Shown here one piece after another: positions 22,656 through 32,700 of a DNA stretch of 64,000 bases. Position numbers and translations under genes: made by a program. Origin of the DNA: Castanea sativa (Eukaryota > Streptophyta > Magnoliopsida > Fagales > Fagaceae); contig NC_134021.1 in assembly GCF_040712315.1 (NCBI RefSeq), positions 46,151,312 through 46,215,311 on the forward strand, given 5' to 3'. Position 1 is the stretch's first letter. Every line of letters begins with the position of its first letter. The notes beneath the pieces were generated by a model. The model saw only the letters and a list, made by a program, of their open reading frames with translations, made no database searches and was not told the DNA's origin.

Positions 22656-23141
22656 ACAAATTCTAAGTATCACGTTGGTATGCACGGTTCTCGGCCCATG
22701 AGCCTTGTGCAAATTAATGTCATACTTACAATTAAAACAGACTTTGCTTTAGAAAGGCTAGCAAAAATCTATGTCATGTTAATATTGAGGTTTTGATAAA
22801 GTATTTTTGATCACTTCATGCCTCAAAGTGAATTTTAAGTTAGCTTGTTAAGCGTTATCATTTCGCTGCACATGTTGTACTCTTAAGGTATAATTTATGA
22901 AGCACAAGTTAAGCATATGTATTATTGTGTCAAGTTACGAGAGTTCAACTATTGGAACTGGAGTTAGTTGTCTCATTCATTCTTTCTTTGTGTGCTAATG
23001 AGAGCTCTCGTAATAAAGAAAAAAATAATATAAACACAATTCGAATGAAGATCAAAGAAGACAGATTTTCATTAATTGTTCTTGATATGCATTACAATGA
23101 AAATCTCAATTACAAAAAAAAAAAGAGTCCTAGGTTCGGCC
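22656..23141. other. Element B 3' non-coding region
   Basis: AT-rich. A plus-strand frame at 22925-23341 overlaps the antisense gene and has no domain; I treat it as a shadow. No other feature seen. Confidence 0.55.
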
Positions 23142-25704
23142 CTAAGCTTTTGGAGGGGGGTCTTGTTGGGAAGTACTGCTGGCCTCGGTACTCTTTAGTT
23201 CCATCTCAAAGGAAGACAGGACTAGTTTTCCTTTGTCCGCTGCAGTTGGAGGGGGAACAGTGGGCTCAGCACTTTGACTTGGGGCCTTCTCAGCACCTTC
23301 ACCTTGTTCCTTCTCTTTATTGGAACTTGAAAGTTCTGTAGGAGCTGGAATGGGCTCTGGGATCACTGGAGGGGGCGCAAAAGGAGCCATCTCAGGGGCA
23401 GGAATGACAGCAGGAGGATCTTCTATCTCTTGTATGTCTAGGGGAAGCCAAACGTTCTCGGGCCTCCTCAGCTCGGAAGTTGAGGGGATCCCTGCTGCAG
23501 TTAAGGCTTCCCCCCAAACCTGTTGGCAGTATTCTTGGCACAAAGCCGCGAACTCCTCTGTCAGCTGGTTTTGTGTGGCCTCCACTCCTTCGTCGTAAGC
23601 TGCCTTCTTTGCGGCCTCCAGCGAACCCTTGAAGGTACGAGCCTCGTCCTTCATCTTCGTAAGCTCCTTCTCAAAGTTGGAGCGGTCCCTCTGAATTTTG
23701 GATAGCTCTTCATCCTTTTGATGAAGAAGCTTACGTTGCCCCTCCACTTGGGTCTTCATGGTTCTCAAGTTGGCCTCAGCGCCGTCCCTTTCTCTTTTTA
23801 GACCAGCCAGTTGAGAAGTGAGCTTCTCGTTTTCCACGAGGGCCTGGCCCAAGGAATTCTCGGTTTCCACCCGAAGCTCCAGTTCCAGTGCAGTTTTCTA
23901 TCGAGAATCCTCAACCCACTTCTCGCCAGCAAAGACTTGCTGGACGGCCTGTAACAAGATACCAGATTATTAAACGTATGAAAAGATCTCATTCGGTCAG
24001 TTTAAAAAAAAAAGGGGGGAATGAAGATAAAATTTGAATATTTACCAAGCCCAAGTCCCTTTTTAGTGAAAGGAACAGCTGGGACTGAGTCATCCTATCT
24101 AGGGACTCCATGTCCCTGGGCAGCAGCAGAGGACGTTCCAAGACCTCAGCTAGGTGGAGGGCATGGCCATGTTGGAACATCCTAATGTTGGACTGGCTGG
24201 AGATCGGTGCCTCGTCCAGCGTGAGCTTGGGAGACCAGTTAGTCGATGCACGGCGCACTTCGGCAAGATTCCAGATCTCCCCGCTCTCTACTAAAAGAGC
24301 ATGCCCCTTGCCTTTGTCCAGTTTCTGTTGATGTGGTTGCTGTTGCTGTTGTTTCTGTTTTTCCTATTTTTCCCCACCAGCCTCCTTAGCCTCTCCCTTC
24401 CTTTTATTCTTGGGCTCCTCGATAGAAGGCTTAGGATTGGATGGAGGAGGAGGCGGTGGCAAGGACGGGGGGACTTTAGATCCCCCTGCTCCTTTCTTGG
24501 CGACTCTTTCGCCCCTCTATTGCATTAGCCCTTTTAGCATATCCATCTCTTCCTCTTCGGAGCTGGGGTCGGGGCGGGCAACAATCAAACTTGCGATCCC
24601 AGAAGTCTCGGCAGGCTCATCCTCCTCGTCCGAGAGTACGACGAACGGGTTTCCTCTCGGCCTTTCAGCGTCTTCGAGTTGGAATTGGTCTATCTCCTCG
24701 TCCAACGAGTTCGGCGAGGAGGCTTGTTCTTCCGGGACGGCGGTCGTTTGGGAGTGCGCCGAGAGTGGAACTGCTGCGATAGGGTGCACGTACATGATGG
24801 TATTGGGTTCGTCGGGAATATCTTGGTCGAAGAGGAAGTGCGGCCTTGCTACGTTTATCCTCTTGCATTGCTAGTCCCCTGCGATAATCGCGTTCTCTAT
24901 CTCTTGGAAGTCCGTTGATATAGGATCGTATCCTAATATCAAGTGTGCCACTCTCACTTGTAAGTCTTCACTCACAAAGACTTTTGAGTGGAGAACTCTG
25001 TTTAGATCGGCGAAGTTGTAGTGGCTCAGGCGTGGGCGCACGTATTGTTTATCTGCAAGGAAAACTGTCCAAGAAGAAGGACATGGTCAGATTGAGGATA
25101 GACATCAAACCAAAAGAAAACAATGTGCGATAAAAGTTTAAAAACGGTAAAGGTAGTAGGATTGAATTAGGGGTTAGTAAGTCTAATTCCTAAGAAGTCA
25201 CACTTGGATCTCCCCATTCGACTGGGCAGTGGGGACCGTCATACCAGTTCCTTGAGGCGATGAGGTAGTCGTCCTTCATGCCTTTGTTGGATTTGGGCAG
25301 ACACGAGATCAACCTAACTACACCAGACCGCGATATATGTAACAACCTACGTTTCTAAGTTTGTGGCATTTGTACATAAAGGCAACATCGTGCCATGTGA
25401 GGTTCAACCCCATCTGCTCATTTAGAGCGTCGACACTTCCTAAGACCCTAAACACATTTGGTGCGCACTGGTCTGGGCATAACCTATGGCTACGGAGGTA
25501 TTCCTTAGTCACACTTCTCATAGGGAGAGTTATCCCACCTTCGATGAAGGTGATCATGAGAATGATGACTTCCCCCGTTTTCCTAGAGCCTCCCATGGCT
25601 TCTACCGGGCAGTATTTTAGACCTATGTCATTAGGAATCTGGTATTTGGCCCTAAACCTTTCCATACCAGCATCGGTATCTACTAGGCACTTGAATCTAC
25701 CCAT
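23142..25704 (-). pseudogene. Antisense three-exon gene of element B (PF04195-like, coiled coil)
   Basis: Minus strand, opposite to gag-pol. Exon 1 25704-25204 starts MGRFKCLVDTDAGM and contains a region (KEYLRSH, APNVFRVLGSVDALNEQMGLNL) that resembles the plant putative gypsy-type transposon domain PF04195, then after a frame change near 25325 LISCLPKSNKGMKDDYL and CPVEWGDP. Intron 25203-25053 (GTGTGA...TTGCAG). Exon 2 25052-24046 (VRPRLSHYNFADLNR, an acidic stretch, a Q5 run near 24340, HALHLAEVLERP). Intron 24045-23949 (GTAAAT...TTACAG) preserves the frame. Exon 3 23948-23142 is a long charged coiled coil followed by a proline-rich tail. Stops lie in exon 2 (near 24871, 24522, 24367) and exon 3 (near 23900). 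Function unknown; antisense ORFs are known in some Tat elements. Confidence 0.75.
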
Positions 25705-26171
25705 TTAGGAGAGGTGAAAATACAAGTTTTGAGAAGGAAGGAAGTTAAGAGTAGAGCCGAGGACAGAGTTCAAGAAGGGAGGAGCAAAGAAAGCAAGAAC
25801 TTACGGGGTTGGGTTATGCAAGTCTTCACGAGTTTCTGGAGAGAAAAGACGATGACTGATATTTTGATGTGATTGAATTCTGGAGAAATGAATGAAGGCG
25901 CAGATTTCCAAGCGTTTTGAAGTGCGGGAGGCGGCCTCGAAATTGTGTTTGTCTTGTTCAAATTTTCGGGGGGCGACCTGGACCGTTAGATGTTCATCTC
26001 ACCGTTGAACGTGGGGAACAGGTGTAACTTGCGGTCATAAATGCGCGTGTTTTGGGATTTGAAGCGCCAGACGACGTTTTCTAGGAAACAAAAGACCCCT
26101 ACATGCGTGGCAATGTACAAAACGTGTGACAGGTATTCTGGTCGGATCAAAACTCTATTTCTCTCCTCGGA
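25705..26171. other. Leader/promoter side of the antisense gene
   Basis: No coding frame. This would be the 5' leader and promoter of the antisense gene, between its first exon and the 3' LTR. I could not identify a clear TATA element on the minus strand. Confidence 0.4.
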
Positions 26172-26202
26172 TGGGGGGAAAAATAAAGTTTTGAGGGGCT
26201 AT
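26172..26202 (+). promoter_or_regulatory. Element B polypurine tract region
   Basis: Purine-rich GGATGGGGGG-type sequence, then AAAATAAAG and TGAGGGGC immediately before the 3' LTR start, in the place where plus-strand DNA synthesis is primed. Confidence 0.6.
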
Positions 26203-26867
26203 TGTGGGGGGTGAGATTTGTAAAACAAATAGATGGGTTGTGGGCTTGATCAATTGGTACCGGTTTGTTTTTGTCATTGGGCCCCTAAGCCCACGAGCCA
26301 GCCTACACTATAGGCGTCCGAGGATGAATGCCTCCTCGGATGGGCCCGACACGCACCCTGGGATTTGCCAAGAAGATTAAAGGCAGCGTCCTGGAAAAAC
26401 TATTGGGTAAGAGGGGGATCCAAGTACCATCTAGAGGCAACGGCGTGGTAAAAATATCTGAGAAAAATGCTACTACCACCACATTAAAGACCCTGCACCT
26501 ACCTCCCTAGCCGCATTAATGGGGAAATGACCCCTGAACAATAGAATCAAACTTTCCAGCTATTATTTAAAGACTTGAAGAAGGTGGTGAGGAGGAGGGC
26601 GGTTAGTTAGCAGAAAAAGAAGGAAGAATTGTAATTTTGGCATAAAAGTGAAGCAATACATAAATCGTCCTCGGCTTACGCCTGAGGAGGTTCTTTTGTC
26701 ATATTTGTTTATCATTTGTAAAGATTGTGGCCCTCTAACCTATTTTCCAAGTTTCCAATACCCTTAAACTAGATTTCAAATCCACACTCTACAAATCTTA
26801 TTGTTTAAGGCTTATTGGGCCTGAGCCCACATCTATCTTCGGGTCCAAGTGCAATTGTGCACTTACA
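26203..26867 (+). mobile_element. Element B 3' LTR
   Basis: Same length (665 bp) and ends as the 5' LTR. Hairpin at 26668-26688 keeps its stem with a G-U type change. Followed by the AGTTA duplication at 26868-26872. The frame at 26328-26510 is an LTR by-product. Confidence 0.95.
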
Positions 26868-27142
26868 AGTTATTTGTTGTTCTACCAACTTTATTGATAT
26901 TGTGATTATGATTTCATTCTCATCAACAATTACAAAAATTTTAGCATTTACAATTTCAAAACACTACTTTTACAATTTTAACACCTCATTTTACAATATA
27001 CCAAACATCCCAAACATTCTATTTTTTTTTTTAAAACTTCATTTAAATATTCTTTCTTTAATATTTTTAATCATTTTTTTTAATTTCTCACTCTCTCTCT
27101 TTAAAGAATGTGAGCCCCACCTGAATAAAAAAATAAATAAAC
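26868..27142. repeat. Foldback element right arm, outer piece
   Basis: Reverse complement of 12612-12867. Starts with element B's right duplication AGTTA, and matches the left arm across the insertion point (AACAACAAATAACT on the minus strand, versus AACAACA then a 50-bp extra on the left). Confidence 0.85.
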
Positions 27143-27146
27143 AAAG

Positions 27147-28140
27147 TCTATGACGAGATTTAGAGAAAACCGCCTTAATAGCATTTGCCATTGCTTGGTC
27201 TTGTTCTGTAAAAATAAATTTTGGTTGTCGACCTCCCATAGCTGTCAAAAAAGTCTCAAACAATCAAATAAATGAATCAGTGGTTTCATCTGTTAGAAAG
27301 GCACATCCAAATAAAACATTGTTGTAATGATGGTTGATCCTCACAAATGGTGCACATATTAAATTATACTTATTGGTTCGATAAGTGGTGTCAAAAACAA
27401 CATCCCCAAAACAGTCATAATCTAATTTTGATCTACCATCTCTCCAAAAGAAATTTGCCATTCTATTTTCTTGGTCTACTTGTACTGAATAAAAAACATT
27501 GAATCCTCACTTTGTCTATTTTTAAAAAATGATTAATAACACTTTGCCCATCCCCATCTTCAATCAATTGTTTTCTTGTAGTGTGCAGGAAGTTATGACA
27601 ATCTCTTCTAAGGAACCCAACATTGTTTGCACCACCAAGCTCCTTTGATAAAAATGAGTAAGACTTTGTTGCTTTTATGCCTGAGCTAACCATTGTCTCA
27701 ATTATAGTCCCATGAGTACTTAGCACCTTCCTTCCTGATCTCAAATTACACCTCTCTTCTGGACTTGCAAATTCATGATTGTGTTTATCATTGAAGTGTG
27801 AAACACTCCAAATACCATTTTAAATATCAAAACGAATCCTAGCTTGACAACTTGTTCTTGTATCTAATTTATTAAACTTTTTATAATCACAGGGGTCTGC
27901 AAACTCTTTATGACCCTGTTTTGAACACAAAAATTCTCTTTGCCTATGAACACCATCAATCTTTCGTGTAACCCCTTTTCTAATGCCAAACCCCTTGTTT
28001 AAAACATACTCGTAATAGAGATTATATGCTTCTTCTTCAGAACTCACCTGCATTCCAAGTTTAATTTCATAGTCACCCAAAATTACATTCTCATGATTTT
28101 CATTTTTATCATTGTCACCAGTTGTATCTAGAGCATTTTC
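27147..28140 (-). pseudogene. FAR1-like/MULE transposase remnant, truncated
   Basis: On the minus strand an exon opens at 28140 directly after a splice-acceptor-like TTTCTTAG and has a FAR1 DNA-binding region: GMQVSSEEEAYNLYYEY, GFGIRKG, REFLCSKQGH, RTSCQARI. After a stop at 27820 it continues with SHFNDKHNHEF, then a MULE transposase-like part (VFDTTYRTNKYN, FVRINHHYNN, TEQDQAMANAI) that holds two of the catalytic aspartates. It shows one internal frame change near 27470, a Trp-to-stop change near 27264, and an end at HRLCL where the family normally continues; the sequence then becomes the foldback arm at about 27146. The normal gene is a transposase or a domesticated light-signalling regulator; this copy is a remnant. 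Confidence 0.85.
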
Positions 28141-29458
28141 CTAAGAAATCCATTACTAGTTTAGCCTAATCATGAAAGAGAATGTTGAATGAACAAATTG
28201 AATAGGCAGAACTCATAATTTTCTATAATAACACAACTATAGACTTAAACTAAGAAAAGAAAAAGGAAAAGCAATATCAAATACCGCAGCGGAGACTCTT
28301 AGAAAGAGACTATTTATTGGAATCAATTCCTTCAGTAGAAGCATCACATCCCTGTACAAGTGCCAAATTGAAAGAGATACGAATCAGTTTCAATATCCTG
28401 TTTCTTCAACTCTGTTTCTCAAAAGCTAGGATATACATAAAAAATAAACTTCCTATTTAGGCTATCACATACACAGCATGTTCTAGTTTTGTATTCCCAT
28501 TTATCTCATTTTCACACACTAATGTGTCTCTTATTTCTTTTTCTTATTTTAAATTTTATTTTGGTGACAAGTAAAAAAAAACCATCTGTATTTACAAATA
28601 AATTAATAAAAAGAAACTAAAAAAATTTCTTCTTTCCACACTCAAATGTGCCTTTGGCTTTCATTTTTGGGCGATAGCTAATAAGTGAAAAAAAAAAAAC
28701 CATTCCATAGTTGCAAACAAATAAAACTAAAATGAAAAAGAAGATGTGAATAGGTACGAAAGGAAGCAGATGAAAAGAAATATTACCCCTTTGCGGAGGA
28801 TTCTCGTAATCGACGGTGGACCTGCGATGGAATCACCAAATCTGAGGCTGAGCTAGAATTACGGAAGCATCTTACATTTTCTCGTGGGAGAGAGAGGAAG
28901 TTTTTACAGTTTTGGAGAGAGAAAGAGTAGAGGTCGGTAGTGAGACAGAGAAAATAAAGGTTTTTGTTTTTAAAAAAAATAAATTATTTGAAGGAATTGG
29001 TAACTTGTAATCTCAGATATGAGAAACAAGGAGAAAGTGGCGCGGGTTCGAAAATTTTGAGGGATAAAGTGGTCGTGATATAATACATTCATGTCAGATT
29101 TTCGGCGCAAAACCAAAGCTTTTTGGCACCAAAAGAAATGAAGAATACCCTTCCCTACATAACAGTAAAAAAATAAAATAAAAATCCTCCCTCTAACACA
29201 AACAACAACCATTTCAGTTCACGTACAATTGCTCCAAAACCTATCAGAAACTCATTGTCACCAAAAGCACCCTCATTTCTTTCATAAACTCAAACACAAA
29301 GAAAAATCCATCCTTTTTACATCAAACTGAAAATACAAACAAAACAAGCTCCCTAACCTCCAAAACCCCCAATACAGAGCCAAAACATAGAGATGACGGA
29401 TTAGGGTTCATTGTAGGTATTTTGCTTCAGCTACTTGGAACGCATGGAACGCTTGGCG
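28141..29458. other. AT-rich subtelomeric sequence
   Basis: Left part may be the 5' untranslated or intron sequence of the FAR1-like remnant. Poly-A runs and TC-rich stretches are present. No gene or RNA gene recognised; the short minus frame at 28970-29212 has no domain. One TTAGGG word lies at 29401. Confidence 0.5.
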
Positions 29459-29726
29459 TTTTAGGGTTTAGGGTTTTAGGGTTTAGGGTTGAGGGTTTGG
29501 GGTTTAGGGTTTAGGGTTTAGGGTTTAGGGTTTAGGGTCTAGGGTTTTAGGGTTTAGGGTTTAGGGTTTAGGTTTTTTAGGGTTTAGGGTTTAGGGTTTA
29601 GGTTTTTTAGGGTTTAGGGTTTAGGGTTTTAGGGTTTTAGGGTTTAGGGTTTAGGGTTTAGGGTTTAGGGTTTAGGGTTTAGGGTTTAGGGTTTAGGGTT
29701 TAGGGTTTAGGGTTTAGGGTTTAGGG
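29459..29726 (+). repeat. Canonical plant telomeric array (TTTAGGG)n
   Basis: 268 bp of mostly perfect TTTAGGG with the G-rich strand running 5'-3' toward the window's right edge, the orientation expected at a right chromosome end. The proximal half has variants: TTTTAGGG, TTGAGGG, TTTGGGG, TCTAGGG and TTTTTTAGGG (near 29575 and 29606). The distal half is clean until 29726. Confidence 0.95.
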
Positions 29727-32700
29727 CTCAGGGCTCAGGGCTCAGGCCCAGGGCCTAGGCTAGGGCCCAGGGCCTGGTGGCTCAGGGCCTAGTGGCCCAG
29801 GGCCTAGGCCCAGGCCTGTGGCCTAGGGCTCAGTGGCCTAGGCCTAGGGCCCAGGCTCAGGGCTCAGGCTCAGGGCCCAGGGGCCCAGGCTCAGGCCCAG
29901 TGGCCTGTGGCCCAGGGCTAGGGCTCCAGGGCCCAGGCTCAGGGCTCAGGGCTCCCAGGGCCTGTGGCTCAGGCCTGTGGCCTAGGCCTAGGCCCAGGGC
30001 TCCCAGGCTCCTAGGCTCAGGTGGCCTGCAGTCACTGGCTGGCCCAGGCCTCCCAGGCTCAGGCCCAGGGCTAGGGCCCAGGGCTCAGGGCTCAGGCCTG
30101 TGGCCGTGGCTCAGGGCCCAGGCTCAGGCCTTGTGGCTCCAGTGGCTCAGGCTCAGGGCCTAGGCTCCCAGGCCTGTGGCTCAGGGCCTGTGGCCCAGGC
30201 TCAGGGCTCAGGGCTCAGGCTGGCCCAGGGCCCAGGGCTCAGGCTCATGGCCTGTGGCTCAGTGGCCTCAGGGCTCAGGCCTAGGGCTCAGTGGCCCAGG
30301 GCTCAGGCCCAGGCCTAGGCTCAGTGGCCAGGCCTAGGCTCAGGGCGGCCCAGGGCCTGTGGCCTAGGCCCAGGGCTCAGGGCTCAGGGCCTCCAGGGCC
30401 CAGGCCCAGGGCCTAGGCCCAGGCCTCAGGGCTCAGTGTGGCCTAGGCCTGCTCAGGGCCCAGGGCTCAGGCCTGTGGCCCAGGCCTAGGCCTGTGGCCT
30501 CAGGGCCTCAGGCCTGTGGCCTCAGGGCTCAGGCCTGTGGCCTCAGGGCTCAGGGCTCAGGCCCAGGGCTCAGGCCTGGTGGCTCAGGCCCAGGGCCTCA
30601 GGCTCAGGGCTCAGGGCTCAGGGCTCAGGCCCAGGGCTCAGGCCCAGTGGCTCAGGCCCAGGGCTCAGGGCTCAGGCTCAGGCCTGTGGCTCAGGGCTCA
30701 GGGCCTAGGCCTAGGCCCAGGGCTCAGGCTCAGGGCTCAGGCCCAGGCCCAGGCTCAGGGCTCAGGCCCAGGGCTCAGGGCCCAGGGCCCAGGCCTGTGG
30801 CCCAGGCCCAGGGCTCAGGCCTGTGGCCCAGGGCTCAGGGCTCAGGGCTCAGGGCTCAGGGCTCAGGCCTAGGCCCAGGGCTCAGGCCCAGGGCTCAGGG
30901 CTCAGGGCTCAGGCCCAGGGCTCAGTGGCTCAGGGCTCAGGGCCCAGGCCTAGTGGCTCAGGGCCCAGGGCTCAGGCTCAGGGCCCAGGCCAGGCCTGGC
31001 TCAGGCCTCAGTGGCCCAGGGCTCAGGGCTCAGTGGCCTAGGCCTGTGGCCCAGGCCCAGGCTCAGGGCTCAGGGCTCAGGCCTGTGGCCCAGGGCTCAG
31101 GCCCAGGCCTCAGGCTCAGGGCTCAGGGCTCAGGCCCAGGCTCAGGCCCAGGCTCAGGGCTCAGGGCTCAGGGCTCAGGCCCAGGCTCAGGGCTCAGGGC
31201 CTGGCCCAGGCCTGTGGCCCAGGGCCCAGGGCTCAGGGCTCAGGCCCAGGCCTAGGCTCAGGGCCTAGGCCTAGGCCCAGGGCCTCAGGGCTCAGGGCTC
31301 AGGGCCTGTGGCCTGTGGCTCAGGCCCAGGGCCTAGGCTCAGGGCTCAGGGCCTGTGGCCTCAGGGCCCAGGGCTCAGTGGCCTGTGGCCTCAGGCTCAG
31401 GGCTCAGGGCCTCAGGCCTGGTGGCTCAGGGCCCAGGGCTCAGGGCTCAGGGCCCAGGCCCAGGCCTGGGCCCAGGGCTCAGGCCCAGGCCCAGGCCCAG
31501 GCCTAGGCTCAGGGCTCAGTGGCCTCAGGGCTCAGGGCCCAGGCCTAGGCCCAGGGCTCAGGCTCAGGGCCTGGTGGCCCAGGGCTCAGGCCCAGGCTCA
31601 GGGCTCAGGGCTCAGGGCTCAGGGCTCAGGCCTGTGGCCCAGGCTCAGTGGCCCAGGGCCCAGGGCTCAGGGCTCAGTGGCTCAGGGCTCAGGGCCTAGG
31701 GCCCAGGGCTCAGTGGCCTAGGCTCAGTGGCCTAGGCCTCAGGGCTCAGTGGCTCAGGGCTCAGGCCTGTGGCTCAGGCCCAGGGCTCAGGCCTAGGCCC
31801 AGGCTCAGGCTCAGGGCCTCAGGGCCTGGCCCAGGGCTCAGGGCCTCAGGCCTGTGGCTCAGGGCTCAGGGCCCAGGGCCCAGGGCTCAGGCCGGCTCAG
31901 GGCCTGGCTCAGGCCCAGGGCTCAGGCCTGTGGCCCAGGGCCCAGGGCTCAGTGGCTCAGGGCTAGGCCCAGGGCCTGGCCCAGGGCCAGGCCTCAGTGG
32001 CCCAGGGCTCAGGGCCCAGGGCTCAGGGCTCAGGCCCAGGGCTCAGGGCCCAGGGCTCAGTGGCCCAGGCCCAGGCTCAGTGGCTCAGGCCTGGCCCAGG
32101 CCCAGGGCCCAGGGCCTCAGGGCCCAGGCCCAGGGCCCAGGGCCCAGGCCTGTGGCCTTGGCCCAGGGCTCAGGCCTGGTGGCTCAGGCCCAGGCTCAGG
32201 GCTCAGGGCTCAGGGCCTGGTGGCCCAGGCCTGTGGCCCAGGCCTCAGGCCTAGGCCTGGCCTGTGGCCCAGGCCCAGGCCCAGGGCCCAGGCCCAGGCC
32301 CAGGGCCCAGGGCCTAGGCCCAGGGCTCAGTGGCCCAGGGCTCAGTGGCCTGGTGGCCCAGGGCCTGTGGCCTGGTGGCCTGTGGCTCAGGGCTCAGGGC
32401 TCAGGCTCAGGGCTCAGTGGCCTGTGGCTCAGGGCCCAGGGCTCAGGGCTCAGGGCTCAGTGGCCCAGGGCTCAGGGCTCAGGGCTCAGGCCCAGGGCTC
32501 AGGGCTCAGGGCTCAGGGCTCAGGGCCTGTGGCTCAGGGCTCAGTGGCCCAGGGCTCAGGGCTCAGGCTCAGGGCTCAGGGCTCAGGGCCCAGGCCTGTG
32601 TGGCCCAGGGCCCAGGGCTCAGTGGCCCAGGGCTCAGGGCTCAGTGGCCCAGGGCCTAGGCTCAGGGCTCAGGCCTGTGGCCTGTGGCCCAGGGCTCAGG

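Larger units (their letters stand above)
15348..26867 (+). mobile_element. Element B: complete Tat-type Ty3/gypsy retrotransposon, 11.5 kb
   Basis: Two 665-bp LTRs (15348-16012 and 26203-26867) in the same orientation, flanked by the perfect duplication AGTTA (15343-15347 and 26868-26872). Between them: PBS, gag, protease, RT, two RNase H domains, integrase, a 70-bp tandem array, an antisense three-exon gene and a polypurine region. The structure is complete but gag-pol has several stops and two frame changes, so it is not autonomous. The LTRs differ at about 27 of 665 positions by my eye count (roughly 4%), mostly transitions, giving a moderately old insertion. Confidence 0.95.
12612..27142. 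mobile_element. Large interrupted inverted repeat (foldback/MULE-like element)
   Basis: The left arm 12612 to about 13450 is the reverse complement of right-arm pieces 14050-14326, 15085-15347 and 26868-27142. Outer ends read TTTTTATTCAGGTGGGGCTC on the left and GAGCCCCACCTGAATAAAAA on the right. Joining the right-arm pieces across the two inserts restores collinearity with the left arm. The left arm has about 50 bp (12868-12920) not present on the right. Inner parts carry GAAAATGCA...GGTCCCTACATTTTGGG and CCACGTCAGC words common in plant non-autonomous DNA transposons. No transposase lies inside the loop. The family name is inference. Confidence 0.7.

Noticed and set aside
22925..23341. Plus-strand 138-codon frame in element B
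   Set aside because: It crosses from non-coding DNA into the antisense gene's last exon and has no domain.
23320..24918. Several plus-strand frames opposite the antisense exons
   Set aside because: Shadows of the minus-strand exons, which show a coiled coil and proper splice sites.
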